A stretch of DNA of 64,000 bases from Ligustrum vulgare (Eukaryota > Streptophyta > Magnoliopsida > Lamiales > Oleaceae): assembly GCA_963555705.1 (NCBI GenBank), contig OY743184.1:22294859-22358858 (forward strand), given 5' to 3'. The position numbers and the translations under genes were made by a program. Of the stretch, positions 34,228 through 44,619 are shown piece after piece. Numbering within the stretch: the stretch's first letter is position 1; each line of letters begins with the position of its first letter. Below the pieces are notes generated by a model. It was not told the origin of the DNA. It saw only the letters and a list, made by a program, of their open reading frames with translations, and did no database searches.

Positions 34228-34978
34228 TTAGGGGTGAACGTTTGTCGATTCAGTTTGATTATTGAAGGAATCAAAATGGAATCGAAACTCTCGTTTGGAT
34301 TTCGGTTCGATTCCTCTAATAACAAGAACCGAACAATTTGATTTCAGTTCAGTTATCGATTATTTTTCGGTTCTTGTTCGTTCCTATTAAAAAAATTAAA
34401 TTTGATGCAAATACGAAAAATATCTAATTATTTGCAAAAATCAAAACTAAATAGAGTAAAATAGCTCATCCAAAACATATCAATAAAAATTGTTAAACTT
34501 AAGCTCTAAATTGAAGGAAAAGAAACAAACCAAATAATCATGGAATAAAATTTAAAGCGAAATATATTTTCAAAATATATCAATAAAGCTTTTTAAACAT
34601 CAAATTTCACGAAACATTCACGTTACTAACTCCTCCTACAAGAAAAAATTAAGTGTGAATGATAGTAAAGTTGTTTAAAGTATTAGTGATATGAACTGTT
34701 AAGATACCATTCGACCGTGTTTGGTTATTTTTCGATTCTTTGTTCGTTTCTTTTGTTAAAAAATTTAACAATTATCATGTAAAACAATATAGAAAGTGTC
34801 ATGACTTAATTTAAATTAAGAATGTTTGGTTCTCGGTTCGGTTTTCAATTTTCAAATAGGAATCGATTGATTTTTAGTTCTTATTTTTCCTAAAGAACCT
34901 ATCAATTTCGATTTTTTTTTTTGTTCTGTTTCGATTTCGATCTCGATTTTCTTGGCTTCGATTTTTTTGTTCACCCCT
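34228..34978. mobile_element. hAT-type MITE (751 bp), 8 bp TSD ATTTGAAA
   Basis: AGGGGTGAAC at the left (34230) and GTTCACCCCT at the right form a 10 bp perfect terminal inverted repeat. ATTTGAAA occurs at 34220-34227 and 34979-34986. The 8 bp duplication points to hAT. The subterminal parts at both ends are rich in TTCGGTTC/CGATT words and partly complementary. It has no coding capacity. Confidence 0.82.
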
Positions 34979-34986
34979 ATTTGAAA

Positions 34987-35900
34987 GTTCTTATTGGCAT
35001 ATATACTTGGAGGAAAAGGTATAACATTAACATGATAATTGATATATATATATATATATATATATATTACACGTAAAAAATATCCACTCACACTAACACA
35101 AGTGACAGGGTTAGTGATGACAATGCGGTGGATCGGTGCCAATTAAAATTCGCCTCGCGAAATTTCGGATCGAATAAAACAGTAAAAATTTTGAATCAGA
35201 ACAAATATTAAGAAATTTTTGCTATTTATTTTCGTTAACGACAAAAAAAACAATACACAATTCATTAAGCAACTAATATAATATTCAATTCATACTATAA
35301 AACAATACATAAATAGAAAATTAGAGATTTTGTGCCAAATAAATAAAAGATTATGTATTTTAGATTTAACAATTAAATATTTTACAAAGTTTGTTATTTT
35401 TTTATTTTTAAAAATAAACTGGATTACGGATCGGATCGGATCACCCTCGATCGAAACCTGATTAATCGATTCACGAATTGGAATCTTTTTAGATTGGATC
35501 GGCCTTCGGATCGTCGGATCGAATCTACTTTTTTTTATCATATCTAAACAGGGCGTAGATATTTGATATTAGAAGTTAAAATTAAGTTAACTCACTTGTT
35601 CGAACAATAAAATGGTATTAAAAAAATAACATTTTTCGTATTGAAAAAATAACATTTTTACGTGAAAAGAAATCAGTGATTTAATAAATATGTATGAAAA
35701 TAAAACTTCCCTTAAAATTAATTCTACCTTTTAAAGCATAGCTAAGCATGCTTTTAAGATTCCGTTAAAAAAAAAAATAATAATAATAATAAAATAATAA
35801 TAATAATAATACTAATTAAAAAAAAGCATGCTTTGAAGATTGAAATTTGTAAAGGTGATGTCAATATTTTTTTTTCATAAACTAGCATCTGCCTCCACGG
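34987..35900. other. Intergenic: TA microsatellite and GGATCGGATC-rich segment
   Basis: (TA)n lies at 35042-35069. At about 35120-35535 there are clustered GGATCGG/GATCGAAT words at both ends of an AT-rich core, suggesting another decayed inverted-repeat element. Its boundaries could not be fixed. (AAT)n tracts occur at about 35778-35810. Confidence 0.5.
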
Positions 35901-36518
35901 AGATGACAATAATACCCACGAACCCGATACCCGATGGAGATCCGACTAAATGGGTTCATGGATAGGGTATGGAGATAAATTTTAAAACCCGACATGGGTA
36001 TGGGTCGGGTGTGTGTTTTACTACAATACTCATACCCGACCCGCATACCAATTAATTTTCTTTGAAAATTATAGAATTTAAAACAAAAGTGATTGTTTAA
36101 AAAAAAAATAAATAAATAAAAAATAGAACCCAAATATCTATTGACATTGTTATCGTTTAAACCTTAATATGTTTAAACTATTAACTTTGTTAACGTCTAA
36201 AAAAATTGTTCAAATTCGCTTGTATAATTTCAACATATAACAAGCTTTTTTAAACTCAAATTCAAGTGAAGCTCAATATTTAATTGATTCAAGTTAATCT
36301 GGAGCACCTATAACCTATTTACAGCCTAAAAAAATAATAAAAAAATAAATAATTAGTAATGAGTTTTAAATTGATATAGAAGCAAATCCGCCTCCAACCC
36401 GCACCCAACTAGCACCCGACCCGCAATTTTTAAATGGTTATATGGGTAGGTATGGAGATTGTAAATATTTAGTGGGTGGGGTACGAGTTTGGCAAACCCG
36501 ACCCATTGTTATCACTGT
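35901..36518. mobile_element. Probable MITE with CCACGG flanking repeats
   Basis: The ends AGATGACAATAATACCCACG and the reverse complement of the right end (ACAGTGATAACAATGGGTCG) are imperfect inverted copies. Both subterminal regions are full of ACCCGACCC words. CCACGG occurs just outside both ends (35895-35900 and 36519-36524). The class is uncertain, with a 6 bp duplication if real. Confidence 0.5.
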
Positions 36519-36601
36519 CCACGGTGTAATACTTCTTTTAGTCCTTATCTGAGCTCCGTTATAATTTTGCGCATTTTTTTGTTCTCCTTTCAAACACACA
36601 T

Positions 36602-37489
36602 TGATGTGATCCAGACCACGGATACAAGCCCGCACAAAGATCCGTTGAAAATCTGAGGAGGGCCGATGACTCGATTGCAGACAAAGAGGGCCAAGGAAGC
36701 AATGGACAAGTTAGTTCAAGAAACAATGACCAAAACAATGTCCGTGTCATCGAAAGAAGCAAGTTCCATGTTAGGACCGAGCCAAAACGACGAGTTGATC
36801 AACCTCATTCAAGCCGTCGAAGAAGATTGCCAAATTTCAAGAATTACAGAATTACGGCCGTAATTCATAACTCTCACGGCCGTAACCAACTTGCTGCTGA
36901 AAACTGAATTTTTGAAGAAATTGGACTTACGGCCGTAACTAATATTAATCACGGCCGTAACGTAGCCTCGGATCAAAAACAGAAATTTCAGAATTAAGGC
37001 TTACGGCTGTAAAAGGAGTCTCACGGTCGTAACGGTGAAACAGAATGAGTCTTACGGCCGTAAGGAAATAAGTCACGGCCGTAAAAGTCGATACGCGTAA
37101 TTTTAGGATTTTTATTTATTTCCTTATTTTTAGGTATTTGTTTCCTTTTATAATTAAAACTCTTTAGTCAGGTTTTGACCCTATTTATAGGGATATAATT
37201 TTCATTATTCAGTACACAACTTTGATATTATAATTGAGAGGCTATTCTGCTTTCACAATCTTATTCTTCATTGAATAAATCCCGAACTTGCGAGTTATTC
37301 TTGTTTGTTCAAATCTCGGTGAGAATTATTATTGCTTGTGATCAAGAGGTCAATATATCCCAGTGATTGTATTGGTTGCTTGATTCAATTAATTTTAATT
37401 GGATCCATAAATCGTGGTTCTTGGCGTTCTTGTGTCGATTTCAATATTTTGTGGGTTGCATAGCTACAATTGCTACGTGGTTTGCATCA
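36602..37489 (+). repeat. 5' LTR of the gypsy/CRM-like element
   Basis: It contains eight TYACGGCYGTAA-type palindromes (36852-37084), a TATA-like CTATTTATAG at 37181-37190 within the palindrome CCCTATTTATAGGG, and a terminal CA at 37489. The first 260 bases correspond to the C-terminal pol coding sequence of the 3' copy. Confidence 0.95.
36852..37084. promoter_or_regulatory. Array of eight paired palindromes in U3 of the LTR
   Basis: TTACGGCCGTAA alternates with TCACGGCCGTAA at 36852, 36874, 36927, 36949, 37001 (GGCTG variant), 37021 (GGTCG variant), 37052 and 37073. Within pairs the starts are 20-22 bases apart; between pairs they are 31-53. The array ends about 97 bases upstream of the TATA-like box. 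Palindromic, phased sites next to a promoter suggest binding by a dimeric regulator. That role is inference. Confidence 0.7.
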
Positions 37490-37491
37490 TT

Positions 37492-37503
37492 TGATATCAG
37501 AGC
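37492..37503 (+). other. Primer binding site (tRNA-Met type, one mismatch)
   Basis: TGATATCAGAGC differs by one base from the usual TGGTATCAGAGC and lies two bases after the 5' LTR. Confidence 0.8.
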
Positions 37504-38068
37504 TTAGGCTCCAAAAATCAAGGTTATATCTTTTGTTTTCTTGAGTCGTTCTTTAATCTTGTTCTTCGTGTTCTTCCAGTTCTTGAGTCTTTAATCCAAA
37601 AAGTGTCACAAAAAAATTCAATAGTCGTTATTTCCTTCGTTTGTTATCCAAATTAAATTTCGTTTGTTTCGTCTTTCTCGAAGTTGAATTTTCGAGAAAT
37701 CTAAAAAAAAAAAAAGAAAAAAAAAACGAAAATTCGCAGTCCAATTACAATAGCAGTTATTTGATTTCAAAGAAATATATTCTTGACTCAAACCTAGTTT
37801 CCATAAAAGTGTCAAGTTCTATATCGAGTCAAATTCCATTCTCTAAAGATCTTCTTCACGTTTTCCAAACAGTTCATAGAATTCTCACTTTTACTCGATT
37901 TGAATCATTCGGGCTTAAACTTGTTTGAGTTCGGGTTCGTTTTTGGAAGCAATTGGGGTGAAAGCAATTGAGTGGAAAAAGGCAGAGAGGTGAGATCAAT
38001 AGAGGGTAAAAGCCAAATTTGAGTGATACACGAGCGAAATACACGTGAGGCATATAATATTTAGTTTT

Positions 38069-41000
38069 AGGATGTCTGAACAATCTGCTACTACAAAAAA
38101 TAACGATCAAGTCAACGTGACGGAAGAGATGGTACAACGGTTTGAGCGGTTGTTTGGAGATGTGATAGGTAGGCTAGAAAGGCTTGAGCAACCTCGGGAA
38201 GTGCCTAATGCCCGCAGGCAAGGTGGGGAAGGTCGTAGAGTAGAGGGGATCGATGAGAATGAAGAAGGTAGTGATTTTGACGATGGGGTAATTGTGGATA
38301 GAGTAATTAGGCATGGAAGAAGGGATAGAGATCTTGGTGGTGATAGGATGGATGGTAGTATGAGCAACATCAAAATGACAATTCCGTCATTCAAGGGTAG
38401 GAGTGATCCGGAAGCATACCTAGAATGGGAAAAGACGATGGAATTAATTTTCAATTGCTACACTTATTCGGAAGAGAAAAAGGTTAAGGTAGCTGTACTT
38501 GAATTCTCCGATTAAGCTATTACTTGGTGGGATCAATTGGTGACTTCTAGGAGGAGGAATCGCGAGAGGTCCGTTAGTACTTGGGATGAGTTAAAGGCTA
38601 TCATGAGAAAGAGGTTCGTTCCTAGTCATTACCATCGGGAGCTTCATAAAAAATTACAAAGCCTATACCAAGGATCAAAGAGTGTGGAGGATTATCATAA
38701 GGAGATGGAGATGTTGATGATTAGAGCTAATGTAGAAGAGGATAGGGAGGCTACGATGGCTCGATTTTTGAATGGGTTGAATAGGGATATAGCTAATGTG
38801 GTTGAACTGCAGCATTAGTTGGAGATGGAAGATATGTTGCACATGGCTATAAAGGTGGAGAAGCAAATAAAGAAAAAGGGAACAGCAAGGTATCAATCTG
38901 GTTCTAATTCTTCTTGGAAGCCGAAGTGGGATAATAAAGGAGATGGGACTGTTTCAAAAGGGAAATTTGAGGCACCAAAAGGGAAGGAGGAACAAGCTAA
39001 TAAATTCGTGCCTAAAGGGGAGCCTCAACCATCTAGGAGTAGAGACATTCAATGCTTCAAATGTTTGGGGAGAGAACATGTGGCATCTCAATGTCCTAAT
39101 AGGCGAGTGATACTTGTGCGAAAGGATGGAGCCATGGAGAGTGATAGTGAGGAAGAGGATTATAGCGATATGCCGGCGTTGGAGGAAGTATGTGATGATG
39201 AGGATGTGTTATCCGGGGAGCATGGCGAGTTATTAGTGGCAAGGAGAGCTCTTAGTACTCAAGTCAACACAGATGATTTGGAACAACAACGGGAGAACAT
39301 ATTCCATACACGATGTCGCATTAATAACAAGGTATGTAGTATGATTATTGATGGTGGTAGTTGCACTAACGTCGCTAGTACTATACTTGTTGAAAAATTA
39401 AGATTACCTTTGTTAAAACATCCTAAACCTTATAGACTTCAATGGTTAAATGATAGTGGAGAAATTAAGGTGAATAGGAGGGTGTTGATGAGTTTTTCTA
39501 TTGGTAGCTATGTGGATGATGTTATGTGTGATGTGGTTCCTATGCATGCCGGACACATTTTGTTGGGTAGACCTTGGCAATATGATAGGAAGGTAACGCA
39601 TGATGGGTATAAAAATAGGTATAGCTTTACCAAAGGGGGGAAAACCATTACACTTGCACCATTGACACCGTCACAAGTGTATGAAGATCAAATAAAATTG
39701 AAAAATGATGAAGAAAAAAGAGTGAAGGAAAATGAGAGAAAGAGAGTTGAGGCCACGACCTCAGAAAAAGGAGAGGAAAAGAGAGTTGGAGCCACGACTC
39801 CAGAAAAAGGAGAGGCGAGAGAAAAAAGGAGTGTTGGGGTACATACCTCAGAAAAAGGAGAGGGAGCGAAGAGTGCCAGAAAAGAAATAAAAATGAGTTT
39901 CTACGCAAAAATGAGTGAAATCAAAAAGGCATTCATGGAAGAACGGCCAATGGTTCTTCTGCTATACAAGGAATCATTCCTTGCATTTGATGAAACTAAC
40001 AAATCCCTCCCTAGTTTGGCTATTTCTTTATTGCAGGAATTTGACGATATATTTCCCGATGACATACCTAGTGGGTTACCACCCATTCGAGGTATTGAAC
40101 ATCAAATTGATTTTGTACCCGGAGCAGTCATTCCGAACCGCCCCGCTTATCAAAGTAACCCCGAGGAGACGAAGGAGCTCCAAAGGCAAGTGGAGGACTT
40201 GATGAGCAAATGGTATATAAGGGAAAGTATGAGTCCATGTGCCGTCCCCATGTTACTTGTGCCCAAAAAGGACGGGACTTGGAGAATGTGTGTCGATTGT
40301 AGGGCCATCAACAACATAACGGTAAAGTATTGTCATCCTATTCCTAGGTTAGATGATATGTTGGATGAATTGCATGACTCTAGCATAATTAGTAAAATTG
40401 ACCTTAAGAGTGGTTATCATCAAATTCGAATGAAAGAAGGAGATGAGTGGAAAACTGCTTTTAAAACTAAGTATGACCTGTATGAATGGTTAGTAATGCC
40501 TTTTGGACTTACTAATGCACCTAGCACATTTATACGTTTAATGAATCATGTTTTACATGTCTTTATCGGTAAATTCGTTGTAGTTTACTTCGATGATATC
40601 TTGATATATAGTAAAACTTTGAATGAGCATGTGGAGCATGTTAGGTGTGTGCTTGTGGTTTTAAGACAAGAGCAACTTTTTGCTAATTTTAAAAAGTGTG
40701 ATTTTTGCATGGAAAAAGTTGTGTTTCTTGGCTATGTGGTTAGTGCTAAAGGAATAGAAGTAGATGAAGAAAAAATCAAAGCTATTAAAGAATGGCCAAC
40801 ACCTAAAAGTATAACTGAGATTAGGAGTTTTCATGGCTTGGCTATTTTTTATAGGCGCTTTGTTAAAAATTTTAGCACGATTGCCGCACCACTCACAGAA
40901 ATTGTCAAAAAAAGTGTAGGTTTTAAATGGGGGGTAGAACAGGAACATGCATTTGAAACAATCAAAAATATGTTGTGTGAAGCACCGGTTTTATCACTTC

Positions 41001-42905
41001 CTAACTTTGACAAGGCTTTTGAGATTGAATGTGATGCCTCAGAGCTAGACATTGGAGCTATTTTAATGCAGGATCAAAGGCCAATCGCCTATTTTAGTGA
41101 AAAACTAAAAGGGGCTGCACTTAATTACCCCACATATGACAAAGGAGTTATACTCACTTGTGCACTCTTTGGAGACATGGCAACATTACTTGTGGCCACG
41201 GGAGTTCGTGATACACACTGATCATGAATCCTTGAAGCATTTGAGGGGTCAAGCTAAGCTGAGTAAGAGACATACAAGGTGGGTAGAATTCATCGAAACA
41301 TTTCCCTATGTCATCCGATACAAACAATGTAAGAAAAATGTGGTGGCAGATGCATTGTCTCGAAGGTATGTTCTTTTAAATTCTTTAAATTCTAAATTAC
41401 TTGGATTTGAATAAATTAAGGACATGTATGTTAGTGATCCGGACTTTTCTAGTATTTATGATTCATGTGGTAAAGGGCCTGTGGATAAATTCTTTAAACA
41501 TGATGATTATTTATTCCGAGAAAATAAATTGTGTGTCCCTAGGTGTTCAATGAGGGAGTTACTTGTGAGAGAGGCCCATAGTGGAGGTCTAATGGGTCAT
41601 TTTGGAATTAAAAAGACCATCGAAATCCTAAGTGAACATTTCTATTGGCCTAAGATGAAAATTGATGTGGTTCGGGTTTGTAGTAGATGCATTACTTGCA
41701 AGAAGGCAAAATCTAGGATTAAACCTCATGGATTATATATGCCTTTACCCGTACCTAGTGAACCTTGGGTCGATATCTCTATAGATTTTGTTTTGGGATT
41801 ACCTAGGACTAAGGGAAGAGATTCAATTTTTGTGGTAGTAGATCGCTTTAGTAAAATGGCACATTTCATACCATGCCACAAAACTGATGATGCTACTAAC
41901 ATAGCTGAAATTTTCTTTCGGGAAATCGTACGCTTACATGGGGTTCCTAAAAGTATTGTCTCGGATAGGGATGTTAAATTCCTTAGTCATTTTTGGAGGG
42001 TCTTGTGGAACAAATTAGGTACAAAACTACTTTTCTCTACAACTTGTCACCCACAGACCGATGGACAAATCGAGGTAGTAAATAGGACAATGATTCAATT
42101 GTTGCGCACGATAATCAATAAAAATCTGAAAAATTGGGAAGAGTGCTTACCATTTATTGAATTTGCATATAATAGGGCTATACATTCTACTACTTCTTGT
42201 TCACCATTTGAAATTGTTTATGGTTTTAATCCGCTAACACCATTGGATTTAATTCATTTACCTGTGAATGAACGTAGTAGTTTAGATGGAAAGAAAAAGG
42301 CTGAGATGGTTAAAGCAATCCACGACAAGGTGAGGTTGGCGATTGAAAAGAAAAATGAACATTATGCTTCGCAGGCTAACAAAGGAAGAAAGGGCGTCAT
42401 ATTTGAACCCGGTGATTGGGTTTGGGTACATTTGAGAAAGGAGCGGTTCCCAGAACAGCGCAAGTCAAAGTTACAACCGTGAGGAGATGGTCCATTCCAA
42501 GTGATTGAACGGATCAACAACAATGCCTATAAATTAGATCTTCCTGGTGAGTATAATGTTTCGGCTTCATTTAATGTTTCTGATCTATCTCCGTTTGATG
42601 CAAGTACAGATTCGAGGTCGAATCCTTTCGAAGAGGGAGGGGATGATGTGATCCAGACCACGGATACAAGCCCGCACAAAGATCCGTTGAAGATCCGAGG
42701 AGGGCCGATGACTCGATTGCAGACAAAGAGGGCCAAGGAAGCAATGGACAAGTTAGTTCAAGAAACAATGACCAAAACAATGTCCGTGTCATCGAAAGAA
42801 GTAAGTTCCATGTTGGGACCGAGCCAAAACGACGAGTTGATCAACCTCATTCAAGCCGTCGAAGAAGATTGCCAAATTTCAAGAATTACAGAATTACGGC
42901 CGTAA
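38069..42905 (+). pseudogene. Gypsy (CRM-like) gag-pol polyprotein, five lesions
   Basis: Encodes gag, protease, RT, RNase H and integrase. Gag opens MSEQSATTKNN; a zinc knuckle CFKCLGREHVASQC begins near 39053; protease MIIDGGSCTNVAS is near 39345; RT has YFDD at 40586-40597; RNase H has IECDASELDIGA (about 41030); integrase has an HHCC region (about 41575-41700) and the DDE core (about 41780-42090). The end reads GGPMTRLQTKRAKEAM, inside the 3' LTR, stopping at 42905. Lesions: TAA 38513-38515, TAG 38816-38818, one extra base near 41142, TAA 41412-41414 and TGA 42480-42482. Everything between is well preserved, so mobility, if any, would depend on proteins from other copies. Confidence 0.93.
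42631..42643 (+). other. Polypurine tract inside the pol reading frame
   Basis: AAGAGGGAGGGGA lies directly before the 3' LTR (TGATGTG at 42644), as required for plus-strand priming. It is translated as part of FEEGG in pol. Confidence 0.88.
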
Positions 42906-43531
42906 TTCATAACTCTCACGGCCGTAACCAACTTGCTGCTGAAAACTGAATTTTTGAAGAAATTGGACTTACGGCCGTAACTAATATTAATCACGGCCGT
43001 AACGTAGCCTCGGATCAAAAACAGAAATTTCAGAATTAAGGCTTACGGCTGTAAAAGGAGTCTCACGGCCGTAACGGTGAAACAGAATGAGTCTTACGGC
43101 CGTAAGGAAATAAGTCACGACCGTAAAAGTCAATACGCGTAATTTTAGGATTTTTATTTATTTCCTTATTTTTAGGTATTTGTTTCCTTTTATAATTAAA
43201 ACTCTTTAGTCAGGTTTTGACCCTATTTATAGGGATGTAATTTTCATTATTCAGTACACAACTTTGATATTATAATTGAGAGGCTATTCTGCTTTCACAA
43301 TCTTATTCTTCATTGAATAAATCCCGAACTTGCGAGTTATTCTTGTTTGTTCAAATCTCGGTGAGAATTATTATTGCTTGTGATCAAGAGGTCAATATAT
43401 CCCAGTGATTGTATTGGTTGCTTGATTCAATTAATTTTAATTGGATCCATAAATCGTGGTTCTTGGCGTTCTTGTGTCGATTTCAATATTTTGTGGGTTG
43501 CATAGCTACAATTGCTACGTGGTTTGCATCA
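42644..43531 (+). repeat. 3' LTR of the gypsy/CRM-like element
   Basis: 888 bp, same termini as 36602-37489, with about 8 differences by eye. The pol stop codon TAA (42903-42905) lies inside the first palindrome, TTACGGCCGTAA. Confidence 0.95.
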
Positions 43532-44619
43532 CACATTCTTTAATATTTTTTCTATTTCTTATTTTTTAATCGCAAATTCTTAAAACAAAAATCAATATTC
43601 TAAAATCATTTTCTCCAAAATTCTAATTTTAGTGGAGATTAATATTTACAACTAATCTTGTCTAATCTGTAATTCATGTAGCATAAATGTTAATCATGTG
43701 TTATTTAGTACAATCATTACAATTTATAAATTAACAATTGTTTTATAAATAAAATTGACCGATAAACTACACAATTTTTTAAACACTTTTTAATCAACAA
43801 CTACTTTTTTCCTTAAATTATAAATAAATTAAGTTATAAATCACATGTTAATAAACTCAATTTTTTATTTTTTTTAAATTTTCAATCACATATTTTATTT
43901 CGAAAATATGAATAAATCAATTTATAATTAAGTTTTCTAATATGGAATCATGCAAAGAATTCGATGTATATATTTATTTATTTATCGTGCACAATTGAAT
44001 TGACTGTTTTTTTCAAGTATTTTCCTCGAAGGCAGAGCGATAAGAAAAAAACCTCAACAATTCCAAAAATTTATAATTATATATATGAAGCCAAGATTTG
44101 AGGAATTTTCTTAATCAAATCAAGAATATCAAAATAAAGTCTTGGAGATAGCCATTTCGCTCAGGTTTTTAGCTTAAAAACTTCAACAAGTACTTGTTTC
44201 CCAGATTTACTTCAATAGTGTTGGTCATAGTGTTAAGATACATACTACTGTGTATTTCTGCGTTTTTCTTTTCCAGTTTTATAAATTTCGTTCTGGGTAC
44301 ATCAAGATTTGAGTTTTATTCCCCTTGATTTTTGCAGCAAGTTGAAAATAATCTTGTAATATATATACGTGGTTGTTTCTTGTGAAGATCTTTATGTTTG
44401 CTGGCACATATTAAATTTGGCTCTGCTAGATTTTACAAAATTGGTTGGGGATTATTTTGTCGTTTCTTTATTGGTTGCTTTTGATTAGTTTTTTGCCTTT
44501 TTTTTTTTTTTTTAAATCAAAACTTAAATTTTGTTTGATTGAGGAAAAGGGGTGTGATATTTAGTCTAGTATTTGTATTAGATTTATGAGATTTCTTGAT
44601 TTTGGAATCGTTGGATGAT
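43532..44619 (+). other. Upstream region of the EXO70 gene
   Basis: AT-rich, no other gene. The transcription start is not determined. A T-run at about 44500-44513 lies in the presumed leader, and the gypsy LTR ends 1.09 kb before the ATG. Confidence 0.5.

Larger units (their letters stand above)
36602..43531 (+). mobile_element. Complete Ty3/gypsy LTR retrotransposon, probable CRM-clade chromovirus
   Basis: The element is 6930 bp with LTRs at 36602-37489 and 42644-43531, both starting TGATGTG and ending TTTGCATCA, flanked by CACAT at 36597-36601 and 43532-43536. About 8 substitutions separate the 888 bp LTRs by eye (about 0.9%), so insertion is recent. The internal order is primer site, gag, protease, RT, RNase H, integrase, with the pol frame running over the polypurine tract into the 3' LTR. 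The last feature, and the C-terminal GGPMTRLQTKRAKEAM, are known hallmarks of CRM elements. Clade assignment is from memory of that family. No chromodomain was recognised. Confidence 0.9.

Noticed and set aside
36666..36863. Separate small gene at the start of the gypsy 5' LTR
   Set aside because: It is the LTR copy of the pol C-terminal coding sequence, without the rest of pol in front.
42501..42905. Chromodomain at the gypsy integrase C-terminus
   Set aside because: The residues after the integrase core do not show a chromodomain pattern. They look like the CRM-type tail ending PMTRLQTKRAKEAM.
44596..44619. Earlier start for EXO70 eight codons upstream
   Set aside because: The codon at 44596 is TTG, not ATG. 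The first ATG in frame is 44620.
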